Assembly: GCA_040388605.1 (NCBI GenBank)
Contig: JAZKBN010000012.1
Span: forward strand, 1 to 64,000
From: JAZKBN01 sp040388605
GTDB taxonomy: Bacteria > Bacteroidota > Bacteroidia > Cytophagales > Flexibacteraceae
Length of the DNA: 64,000 nt
Reading direction: 5' to 3'
This document shows, piece after piece, positions 18,614-26,236 of this stretch. The stretch's first letter is position 1, and each line of letters starts with the position of its first letter. Below the pieces are notes generated by a model that saw only the letters and a list, made by a program, of their open reading frames with translations, made no database searches and had not been told where the DNA came from. The position numbers were made by a program, and so were the translations under genes.

Positions 18614-18650
18614 GCCTGCGTCGAACTAATTGCGCAGGCTTTCTTTTTTT
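18614..18650 (+). terminator. Terminator-like hairpin in a divergent spacer
   Basis: GCCTGCG (18614-18620) pairs with CGCAGGC (18633-18639), followed by TTTCTTTTTTT. It has the form of a plus-strand terminator, but no plus-strand gene lies upstream of it; the left neighbour is etfB on the minus strand. Confidence 0.75.
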
Positions 18651-18705
18651 GAATTAATTTGCACAGCCAAAGCCATAAAGCCCTAACCTGAAAAGCACTG
18701 CAAAG

Positions 18706-19023
18706 ATGGAACAAAATTACAGAATCAAACAACTGGAAGCGCTTTTCAGGGAATTTCCTGATGACCCGTTTTCTGCATACAGCCTTGCATTGGAATATAC
18801 GCATACAGATCCGGCCCGTGCTGTCTCACTTTTCAGGGATTTACTGAAAGAGCATCCTGATTACCTTCCGACCTATTATCATGCCGGTAACTTATTGGCC
18901 GAAGAAGGTTTTGAAGACGAGGCCCGGGAAGTACTTTCCAAGGGAGCAGAACTGGCACGTTTGCAGGGCAACGCCAAAACAGAGAAGGAAATAAGCAATG
19001 CGTTGGTGAATTTGGAGGTTTGA
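18706..19023 (+). CDS. Small TPR-repeat protein
   Basis: A 105-residue cytoplasmic protein made of three to four helix-turn-helix TPR units (about residues 7-100): the pattern LEYTHTDPARAVSLFRDLLK and HPDYLPTYYHAGNLLAEEG shows TPR-type alanine, glycine and proline positions. Short TPR proteins of this type next to the ribosomal operon are common in Bacteroidota; a partner is unknown. The ATG follows a weak -7-like TTAATTTG at 18654-18661 and a terminator-like hairpin at 18614-18650. Confidence 0.85.
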   Translation: MEQNYRIKQLEALFREFPDDPFSAYSLALEYTHTDPARAVSLFRDLLKEHPDYLPTYYHAGNLLAEEGFEDEAREVLSKGAELARLQGNAKTEKEISNALVNLEV

Positions 19024-19058
19024 AAAGATTAGGTAGTAATATAAGTCAGCCAAACCGC

Positions 19059-19107
19059 AAAAAGCCCTTCCCTGCAATCTCTTTCAAGATGCCGGAAAGG
19101 GCTTTTA
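19059..19107. terminator. Bidirectional terminator between TPR gene and rplS
   Basis: AAAAGCCCTTCC pairs with GGAAAGGGCTTTT (one bulged base) around a loop of about 22 bases, with A and T runs on both sides. It can end the TPR transcript and, on the other strand, the rpsP-rimM-trmD-rplS operon. Confidence 0.8.
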
Positions 19108-19126
19108 AATATGAATTAATCAGGAA

Positions 19127-19486
19127 TTACTTCCTTTTCAGTTCTTTAATACGTGCTGCTTTGCCGCTCAGGCCACGCAGGTAGTAAAGGCGTGCACGAC
19201 GCACAACGCCCTGGCGAATCAGCTCTATTTTGTCGATTGTAGGCGACAGGATAGGGAAGATACGCTCAACTCCAACACCGTTGCTTATTTTACGAACCGT
19301 AAAGGTTTCGCCGCCGGTGCTTGGGTTTTTACGCTGAAGAACAACACCCTGGAACTGTTGAATACGCTCCTTGTTGCCTTCGCTGATTTTTACGTGAACT
19401 ATAACCGTGTCGCCCGATTTAAAGTTCGGGTGCTCGGCGCGGCGGGGGGCCGACTCCTGCTCAACGATTTTAATTAACTCGCTCAT
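19127..19486 (-). CDS. rplS: 50S ribosomal protein L19
   Basis: A 119-residue large-subunit protein at the 30S-50S interface. Family signatures are FKSGDTVIVHVKI, RIQQFQGVVLQRKN, the segment FTVRKISNGVGVERIFP and RRARLYYLRGLSGKAARIKE. It is the last gene of the rpsP-rimM-trmD-rplS operon, 30 bp after trmD, and is followed by a terminator. Confidence 0.98.
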   Translation of the reverse strand: MSELIKIVEQESAPRRAEHPNFKSGDTVIVHVKISEGNKERIQQFQGVVLQRKNPSTGGETFTVRKISNGVGVERIFPILSPTIDKIELIRQGVVRRARLYYLRGLSGKAARIKELKRK

Positions 19487-19516
19487 GATAAATATATATT
19501 GATGCGTTTGTTCTTG

Positions 19517-20245
19517 TTAGGAAATATTATTTTGCCCAGGCTTTACGCCTGCATCGTTCTGCCCGGTAAATTTCCGGTACAGCTCGGGGCGGCGTTGTTT
19601 GGTGCGCTCCACAGCCTGCTCGAAGCGCCATTGGTCAATATTAGGGTGGTGGCCCGACATCAGAATATCAGGAACCTTTTGGCCTTCAAAATCTTCAGGG
19701 CGGGTATAAACCGGCGGGGCCAGCAAGCCATCCTGGAAAGAATCTGTAAGGGCCGAAGTCTCATCGCTGAGCACCCCGGGTACAAGGCGGGTAATGGCAT
19801 CGGCAAGAACCGCTGCGGCAAGCTCGCCGCCTGTAAGCACGTAATCCCCGATAGAGATTTCATGCGTTACAAAGGTTTGACGAATGCGCTCATCCACTCC
19901 CTTGTAGTGCCCGCAGAGAATGATTATGTTCTGCAGCAGGCTCATCCGGTTGGCGGTTTGCTGGTTCAGCAAATCACCGTCGGGGGTCATGTATATAACG
20001 GCGTCGTAATTGCGCTGCTTTTGCAGTGTGCGTATGCAGTTAGCAATGGGTTCGGCCATCATTACCATTCCGGCGCCGCCGCCATAGGCGTAGTCATCGG
20101 TTTGGTTGCGGACAAATGTGCTGTAATCGCGCAGGTTATGCACCTGCAAAGTGAGTACGCCTTTTGTTTGTGCCCGCTTCATCATGCTTTCCTGCACAAA
20201 GCTTTCGAGCACGGCAGGTACACATGATATAATATCGATTCTCAT
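19517..20245 (-). CDS. trmD: tRNA (guanine-37-N1)-methyltransferase
   Basis: SPOUT-fold methyltransferase that puts m1G at position 37 of tRNAs with G36, preventing +1 frameshifts. The 242-residue protein has the TrmD start MRIDIISCVPAVLESF, VDDYAYGGGAGMVM-type loop (DDYAYGGGAGMVMMAEPI), the trefoil-knot SAM site LCGHYKGVDERI and SIGDYVLTGGELAA, and the C-terminal PVYTRPEDFEGQKVPDILMSGHH. Operon position between rimM and rplS is the standard one. Confidence 0.98.
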   Translation of the reverse strand: MRIDIISCVPAVLESFVQESMMKRAQTKGVLTLQVHNLRDYSTFVRNQTDDYAYGGGAGMVMMAEPIANCIRTLQKQRNYDAVIYMTPDGDLLNQQTANRMSLLQNIIILCGHYKGVDERIRQTFVTHEISIGDYVLTGGELAAAVLADAITRLVPGVLSDETSALTDSFQDGLLAPPVYTRPEDFEGQKVPDILMSGHHPNIDQWRFEQAVERTKQRRPELYRKFTGQNDAGVKPGQNNIS

Positions 20246-20289
20246 TTCTTTTCGCTTCGCAAAACCCTTAACAGGGTTACTGCATTACC

Positions 20290-20907
20290 TTAGCTTCCGG
20301 CAGATTCAGCTTCGTTTTCATCGGACAAATTCTCGTCCGTTTCATCATCTGCATCATCGCTTTCGGTATCTTCATCGCCTTCGGCAGCCATGTAAACTTC
20401 CAAAAGCCCTTCGGGGAGGCGGGTGTAAATTTCGCCGGCTTCGCGGTTTATACCTTTAACAATATCTTCGTTAAGGGGTATAAGTATCTCGGAACCTTTG
20501 TAATCCATACCCAGCAAATCCTGGTGGGGAAGGTCGTAAACGCTGCTTACGGTACCAAGCTCGCCCAGGAATTCATCCTGAACGCGCAGGCCGGGCAATT
20601 CGTGAAAGTAAAAAGCCTTGCCTTTAAGGGGCGGCAGCATATTTACCGGCAGCCATAATACCGAACCTTTAAGGGCGTCGGCGGCGGCGGCGGTTTTCAC
20701 ATCGGTAAACTTAAGGGTGGCTTTTGCACCGTTCAGTTTTACCGAGCTAAGCTCGTAGGGTACCAAAGCCCCGCGAATTTCCACGAACACTGCTTTCAGG
20801 TTGCGGTAACGTTGCGGCACATCGGTATCGAGCACTGCTGAGGCTTCACCGTCGAGGCCATGCGAACGGGTTATATAGCCCAATTCAAAACACTCGTCTT
20901 TTGTCAC
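20290..20907 (-). CDS. rimM: Ribosome maturation factor RimM with acidic tail
   Basis: Assists maturation of the 30S head by binding S19. N-terminal RimM barrel (about residues 8-95, starting FELGYITRSHGLDGEASA) and a PRC-barrel (about 100-172, with LPGLRVQDEFLGELG and DLLGMDYKGSEILIPL). The last 35 residues are a run of Asp, Glu and Ser not part of the core family, likely disordered. The gene follows rpsP, but a terminator-like hairpin stands between the two (20956-20980), so it may be expressed at a lower level than rpsP. Confidence 0.95.
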   Translation of the reverse strand: MTKDECFELGYITRSHGLDGEASAVLDTDVPQRYRNLKAVFVEIRGALVPYELSSVKLNGAKATLKFTDVKTAAAADALKGSVLWLPVNMLPPLKGKAFYFHELPGLRVQDEFLGELGTVSSVYDLPHQDLLGMDYKGSEILIPLNEDIVKGINREAGEIYTRLPEGLLEVYMAAEGDEDTESDDADDETDENLSDENEAESAGS

Positions 20908-20955
20908 GGGGAAACAGGCACGCTGTAATGCGGCGAAAATGAGAGAAAATAAGAA

Positions 20956-20980
20956 AAGGGTGCCAAATTTTGGCGCCCTT
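20956..20980 (-). terminator. Intra-operon terminator between rpsP and rimM
   Basis: On the minus strand AAGGGCGCCAA pairs with TTGGCACCCTT (one G-U pair) around three bases and is followed by TTCTTATTTTC. It directly follows the rpsP stop at 20985 and would let part of the transcripts end after S16. Confidence 0.75.
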
Positions 20981-20984
20981 CTAA

Positions 20985-21506
20985 TTATTCAGCTGAAGCT
21001 TCGGGCTCGGCAGCAGCTTCTTCGGCTGCGGGAGCAACGGGCTCAGGAACGAATTTCTTACGTGCAATAGCTTCGGCGCGTTCTTTACGAACTTTGGTTT
21101 CAGCTTCCAGGCGAGACTTGAAGGCATCGGCTTTCTTCTGAGCAAGTGTATCCACTTTGCCTGTAACTTTGCTTTCTTTAGCTTTTTTCCACTCTTCGAA
21201 ACGGGTATCGGCCTGCTCCTGTGTGATAGCGCCTTTACCAACACCTATCTGGAGGTGGCGGTGGAAAAGCACACCACGGTAGCTAAGCATAGCTTTTACC
21301 GTATTGGTGGGTTGAGCTCCGTCCATAAGCCATTTGAAGGCACGGTCCTCGTTGAGAACTATGGAAGCGGGGTTTGTGTTAGGATTGTAGGTACCGATTT
21401 TCTCGATAAACCTGCCATCACGAGGCGACCTTGCATCGGCGACAACTACATCGAATAAGGCCAGTTTTTTGCGGCCACGGCGCGCAAGTCTGATTTTTAC
21501 AGCCAT
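20985..21506 (-). CDS. rpsP: 30S ribosomal protein S16 with long C-terminal tail
   Basis: First gene of the rpsP-rimM-trmD-rplS operon. The first 85 residues are S16 (MAVKIRLARRGRKKLALFDV, RSPRDGRFIEKIGTYNP, then NEDRAFKWLMDGAQPT). A tail of about 85 residues rich in Lys, Ala and Glu follows, ending in PAAEEAAAEPEASAE; such tails are usual in Bacteroidota S16. The frame stays open upstream to 21764, but the ATG at 21506 is the family start, and the upstream part is the leader with a -7 box (21631-21638) and a palindrome (21532-21547). Confidence 0.96.
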   Translation of the reverse strand: MAVKIRLARRGRKKLALFDVVVADARSPRDGRFIEKIGTYNPNTNPASIVLNEDRAFKWLMDGAQPTNTVKAMLSYRGVLFHRHLQIGVGKGAITQEQADTRFEEWKKAKESKVTGKVDTLAQKKADAFKSRLEAETKVRKERAEAIARKKFVPEPVAPAAEEAAAEPEASAE

Positions 21507-21531
21507 TGTTTTACAACTATTGCAGTTTTCA

Positions 21532-21547
21532 GGCGGAATATTCCGCC
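21532..21547 (-). promoter_or_regulatory. Perfect 16-bp palindrome in the rpsP leader
   Basis: GGCGGAATATTCCGCC lies 25 nt before the S16 start codon and about 85 nt after the -7 box, so it is part of the mRNA leader. It could fold as a small hairpin or be bound as DNA by a dimer. A role in autoregulation of the operon is inference. Confidence 0.55.
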
Positions 21548-21630
21548 CTTTTGAAATACACAAAAACGGTACATCCGCTTCGCGCTCAATAAGATACCCG
21601 AAATTCAGGCATCCTATTAATTTGAGGGTG

Positions 21631-21638
21631 CAAAGATA
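21631..21638 (-). promoter_or_regulatory. Likely -7 box TATCTTTG of the rpsP operon
   Basis: The minus-strand octamer reads TATCTTTG followed by CAC, matching TAnnTTTG. The upstream side is a T-rich tract. It implies a leader of about 118 nt before the S16 start codon at 21506. Confidence 0.5.
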
Positions 21639-21778
21639 TGAAATTAAATTAAATTTGCTTCCCGGAATTAAAGGTTTCTTTTTCAGCAGCAAATTATGCC
21701 GCCCTAAAATCTGCCCGTTTTTTCCCGGCACTACCCGGCAGGTTATAAGGCCATCATCATTCATCTGCCCTGCAAATC

Positions 21779-22963
21779 ATGCAAATACGCGAGCTCTTTC
21801 TCAGGCACCTTGCCCAAACCACACCCTTCCCCCTGCAAATTGAAATTGAGCGCGCCCAAGGCTCCTATATGTACGGCCCAGAAGGTAAATCTTACCTTGA
21901 TTTAATTTCTGGCATAGGCGTTAGCAGCATAGGACACAGGCATCCTAAAGTAATAGCCGCTATTCATGCGCAACTCGAAAAGCACCTGCATGTTATGGTG
22001 TACGGCGAAATGGTGCAAGGTGCACAGGTACAGCTGGCCCAGGCCCTTGCCGCCACCCTGCCCCTCGGCCTTGAAAGCGTTTACCTTGTAAACAGCGGCA
22101 GCGAGGCTGCAGAAGGCGCAATGAAACTCGCCAAACGTTTTACCGGGAGATCGGAAATAATTACCTGCACAGATGCCTACCACGGCAGCACCCAGGGCGC
22201 CCTTTCTGCCGGCGGTAACGAGGGTTTGAAACAGGCCTACCGCCCGCTGATTCCGGGATTCAGGCATATTGGTTTCGGGAATACCGATGATTTGCAATAC
22301 ATTAATAATCAAACAGCAGCGGTTTTAATTGAAACCGTTCAGGGCGAAGCCGGCGTTCGTGTGGCCGATGACGCGTACTTTACAGCCCTGCGCCGAAAAT
22401 GCGATGAAACCGGCGCCCTGCTCATACTCGATGAAATACAATGCGGAATGGGCAGAACCGGGAAGTTCTGGGCTTTTGAGCACTATAATATAATGCCTGA
22501 TATACTTTTAACAGCCAAAGCCCTCGGCGGCGGCATGCCTATTGGCGCTTTCATTGCCAAGCCGGGGGTAATGCAGGCCTTTACAGAAAACCCCATGCTG
22601 GGTCATATTAGCACCTTCGGGGGACACCCGGTAAGCGCGGCTGCGGCATTGGCGACCCTACATGCAATACAGGAAGAAAATCTGCTCAAGGGGGTGGAAG
22701 CCAAAGCCGCACTTTTCAAAACCCTGCTGCAGCATCCTGAAATTAAGGAAATACGTAACTGCGGCCTAATGATGGCCGCTGAATTTGAATCTTTCGCTCG
22801 TTTGCAAGCCGTAATTCTCCGCAGTCTTGATAAAGGGCTGCTTACAGATTGGTTCCTGTTCTGCGATAACTCAATGCGCATTGCCCCGCCCCTTAATATT
22901 TCAGAAAGCGAAATTGAATTTGCCTGCCGGGTAATTTTGGAGGCTGTTGAGGAAACGAGATAG
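21779..22963 (+). CDS. Class III PLP-dependent aminotransferase
   Basis: A 394-residue fold-type I aminotransferase of the acetylornithine/4-aminobutyrate group. It has MYGPEGKSYLDLISGIGVSS, the dimer loop with NSGSEAAEGAMKLAKRFTGR, the PLP aspartate in ILDEIQCGMGRTG and the Schiff-base lysine in LTAKALGGGMPIGAF. Bacteroidota carry a copy of this type as 'aspartate aminotransferase family protein' whose substrate is not settled; no arginine or GABA genes are nearby. It is divergent from the rpsP operon, with about 270 bp between the starts of the two genes, and is followed by a strong bidirectional terminator. Confidence 0.9.
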   Translation: MQIRELFLRHLAQTTPFPLQIEIERAQGSYMYGPEGKSYLDLISGIGVSSIGHRHPKVIAAIHAQLEKHLHVMVYGEMVQGAQVQLAQALAATLPLGLESVYLVNSGSEAAEGAMKLAKRFTGRSEIITCTDAYHGSTQGALSAGGNEGLKQAYRPLIPGFRHIGFGNTDDLQYINNQTAAVLIETVQGEAGVRVADDAYFTALRRKCDETGALLILDEIQCGMGRTGKFWAFEHYNIMPDILLTAKALGGGMPIGAFIAKPGVMQAFTENPMLGHISTFGGHPVSAAAALATLHAIQEENLLKGVEAKAALFKTLLQHPEIKEIRNCGLMMAAEFESFARLQAVILRSLDKGLLTDWFLFCDNSMRIAPPLNISESEIEFACRVILEAVEETR

Positions 22964-23019
22964 GGCATTATTTGTAAACAGCTTTAGCAAAACCTTGCGC
23001 TCACTATATTAAACTGCGA

Positions 23020-23065
23020 AATACAAAAGGTCGGCTCCCGTTATCGGAACCGACCTTTTTGTATT
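23020..23065. terminator. Bidirectional terminator after the class III aminotransferase
   Basis: AATACAAAAGGTCGG pairs with CCGACCTTTTTGTATT (one extra T), with inner TCC/GGA pairs around a short loop. It separates the convergent aminotransferase and GH127-like genes. Confidence 0.92.
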
Positions 23066-23085
23066 CAATTAAACTGCCTTAACCC

Positions 23086-25816
23086 CTACTGCTTCTTAAA
23101 CCAAAGCTGCGATTGCGAACCGCTTTGCCCGGCTTCAGCATAAGGAACAAGCACTATATCGGTATTTTTACCGGCGGCGTTACCGCTTACAGAGTAAGCC
23201 TGTCCGCCTTCCCAACCTGCCGGGAATGCCGCACGAAGCAAACGAACAGGGCCTGAGGGTACTTGCGGACGATAACCGCCCGGCTTAGGTTTCTTATCCT
23301 TTTCCTTTTTCTCACTTTCATCGGCCGGCATAAACGGTGCGGAAAGTACCGATGCATCGTCGAGCCTGAAAGCCTTGTTCAGTACGCTGTCTGCGGCAAG
23401 CACCTGCGGGCCGCGCACTACAGCTGCCATTCCTGCATTTTTAGGGCCTGCGTCTGTTAAGGATACCGGAATATCGAAATCTATATAAAGCTTATCGCCG
23501 CGTTTCCATTCTTCTTTGAATTCCAGCCATTCGCCTGGCTTGCCTTCCCTGGCGTTTTTGCCGCCAATCATGCTAACCTTAAAGCTTGAGCACCAATTGG
23601 GCACACGCAGCCAAACTGAGAACTCCATCGGCTTCGAAGGCTGCATAATCAACATGGTTTTCATACCGTCATCGGGGAAACGGGATGTCATGGTAAGGGT
23701 CAGGGTAACCGGTTTGGGGCCTTCTACCAAGGTTATGCGATCACTAAAATTGGTATAGGCAAGAATGGCAGCTCCGCCGTCTTTCAGGCCGGTAACCATA
23801 CCCGGTACTTGCAAAATTGCCCCGGCAGATGCCGCAAGCTGCGCAGAAGGAAGGCAGGAATATGTTTTACTCCCGGCCTCGCTGCTTTTAATGTGCGCGC
23901 AACCGGTAGAAGGGCTTGCCGAAGCAGCAAGGCCGTTATAGGCAGCCCTTTCAAACAAATCCATATAATGCAGCTCACCGGTGAGGCTGAAAAGGCGGGT
24001 GTTAAGCTCGGCCCATTCGCTTACCGTGCAGGCTTCATCGGCAGGGTCGGCGCTGCCGGTTATGCTGAGGAAATTTTCGGTTAGGTCTTTATGGTCTGCG
24101 GTAGCGGCTTTCAGGTATTGTGCATCGCCGGTAAGCACATAAAGCTTGGCCAGGCCGTTCAGGTTAGCCAACAAATCAGCAGATTTACCAACTGCATTTG
24201 GGCGTGTTAATAAATGCGGGCCATTTGCAGCTTCATAAGCATGTGTTATGTATTTGCAGAACTCCAGGTATTTTGCCTCACCGGTAAGGCGATACAAATC
24301 TGTCATGGGAGATAATACCGCTGTGGAAGCCAAACCTGATTCACCGGGAGTGCCAGCTGTTATAATATCGCGTTTGCCATCGCCGTAAGTGGCAATCAGG
24401 AGATCGCCGCTGCGTTTACAGATGTCTAATGCGGGCTTGTAGCCGGTTAGTTCATGGTAGGCCAGAAGACCTGCCATGTTTTGGCGAATTTCAGCAGCAT
24501 CGGCGCCGGCCCATTTATTTTCAGCATCGCTGCTGCCCAGGTAACCATCGGCCCAGTCATCGAAAATGGCTTTTATTACGACTNNNNNNNNNNTAGATGA
24601 TTTTAAAGTCGGGTTGCGGAAATAACGATAACCAAGTATAGCGCCCTGCAGGTATTTGCCTGCCAGTCCGCCCATGCCGTCGGCAGCATCGCTGCGTTTT
24701 TCATGCGATGCGAGCAGCATCTCCTCATCGGCTGCTAAGATTCTCTTTTGCAGGTTCGTTTCAAACTTCCGCCCGAAATAACCCTGCAGCTTTACGCTTT
24801 CAAGCTGCTGCAATTTTATTGCGGGGGTAACTTTATCGCCTGCGGCCGGTTTAACTGCCATATAAGGTTCTGAAGGGGCATTTACATAGCCCATTACCTT
24901 TGTGGAGCTTATTTTGTTACCCGATTCAGTTTCGGTAAATACTGTACGTGCGCGGTAGAACCCGGGCTTCTTAGGCACAAAAGCCAATTGGTCGCCGCTG
25001 CCGAGCCCCGGTCTTACAGTTTGCTCTTTCTTTGTTTCCTGTACAACAGCCCCGGTTTCATCAATAATCTGTTCAGCTATGCTGCCTGAAATGTCTTTGT
25101 CGCCATCGTTCTTATAATTGAAAGAGTAAATAACGGGCGAGCCGGGCGCATAAGTATTTTTCGGGTCTACTGTAATTTCAATAGATACTAAATCTGTCCA
25201 TGAAATGGGTTGCAGGGCATAAGGGCCGGCTTTCATACCTCCTTTGCCTTTGTGGTTATAAACCCTTACCGCAATCAGGTTTTTGCCCCCGAATTTAATT
25301 TTACGGATAGGCACCATGTATTGGCGCTTGTCGTCGCGGTGATTTGGCTCTGCTTTCCCGCGCATATTCATATCACCGGTGTCGCCAACCTCTTCGCCAT
25401 TGAAGAAAGTTTGATCGTCTTCATCAATTTCACCTAAATCTATGCGCAGGCCAGAGAATCGGGTTGCCTGCTTCTGCATGGCAAGGGGAACAACTACCTC
25501 GTTCACATACCATGCATAGCCGGTAAGGTTATAGCCTTGATCGTCCCAATAAGCGGCTACGTTTATAGGCTTAAAGTTCTTGCGAAGCAGGGTTACCGGC
25601 TTGCTGTATTCCACGCAATCGCCGGGCAGGAATTTCCAGCCCTGTGAAATATCGAGCACAATTGGCTTGGCAGCTGCTGCCGGCGCAGCGGACGCACCTG
25701 CAGCAGGTTTTGCTGTTCCCGGCTTAGCCATACCCGGCTTAGCGGCAGGTTTTGGGGCTTGTGCGTTTACTGTTAATGCCATGGCCACGGTTGCCGCAGC
25801 AAGGGCCGGCTTAAGC
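23086..25816 (-). CDS. Secreted GH127-like (DUF1680) protein, two assembly gaps
   Basis: About 910 visible residues; the start codon probably falls in the N gap at 25817-25826, since a signal peptide core (LKPALAAATVAMALTVNAQA) runs up to it. Next come an Ala/Pro/Lys linker, a beta-sandwich sugar-binding domain (about 40-290), then an (alpha/alpha)6 barrel and C-terminal beta domain of the GH127 (beta-L-arabinofuranosidase) type. In GH127 a zinc-bound cysteine of a Cys-Cys pair is the nucleophile. Here the E-x-C metal motif is kept (EAC, codons 24028-24036), but the pair reads Ser-Cys (23854-23859), so normal activity is doubtful. A second N run (24584-24593) is in frame as drawn. The upstream same-strand neighbour is an MFS transporter. 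Confidence 0.8.
24584..24593. other. Run of 10 Ns (assembly gap) in the GH127-like gene
   Basis: Ten Ns within the barrel domain. The frames on both sides agree through 10 bases, so the true length may be 10 or any value with the same remainder after division by three. Confidence 0.98.
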
Positions 25817-25826
25817 NNNNNNNNNN
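25817..25826. other. Run of 10 Ns (assembly gap) at the start of the GH127-like gene
   Basis: The gap lies directly at the front of a signal peptide, so it hides the start codon and the first few residues of the gene that ends at 23086. Confidence 0.98.
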
Positions 25827-26236
25827 TTTGAGAAGTGTTTTGTAAGGGGTAAAGTTATTCGCATATTCAGTTTGCTTTTTGGAAGCCTATAAATATTGTT
25901 CGATAAGTCAGGTTAAAAAAACAGACCGCTAACCATGCGGCCGGGGGGTGTATCGGCATAAAGCAGCCGGGCTCCGAATTAAACGGCAGCGCAAGTTAGC
26001 TTTCAGTTTTTAATCTGAAAGCATAAAAACCTGTTTTTGTAAAAAGATAATGCCGCTGAGTGCCAAACCTTAGCGATAAAAAACGAAGGACCTGTAAATT
26101 TCAAACAACCGCAATTTGCGAATGTGTGAACTTACAGGTCCTTAAATGCAATTAAAGGCAGTATTAGGGCAGCATGTTGAGAAAACAGGCAGTTAAATGC
26201 CAATTTCAGCTGACCTCCCTGGCTTTTGCAGGCAGC
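25827..26236. other. 410-bp spacer upstream of the GH127-like gene
   Basis: Holds the promoter region of the GH127-like gene, in which I see no clean TAnnTTTG box, and the terminator of the MFS gene (26078-26143). A further perfect hairpin lies at 25999-26022 (GCTTTCAG with CTGAAAGC, eight-base loop). No gene is supported. Confidence 0.5.
26078..26143 (-). terminator. Long-loop terminator of the MFS gene
   Basis: AAGGACCTGTAA (26086-26097) and TTACAGGTCCTT (26132-26143) form a perfect 12-bp stem with a 34-base loop. On the minus strand it is followed by CGTTTTTTATC, as expected for a terminator of the gene ending at 26237. Confidence 0.7.

Noticed and set aside
19499..20227. 242-codon frame antisense to trmD
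   Set aside because: It mirrors the trmD gene frame by frame; trmD is certain, and the antisense protein has no family pattern.
21507..21764. N-terminal extension of rpsP by 86 residues
   Set aside because: It covers the leader and promoter; S16 always begins at the MAVKIRL start at 21506.
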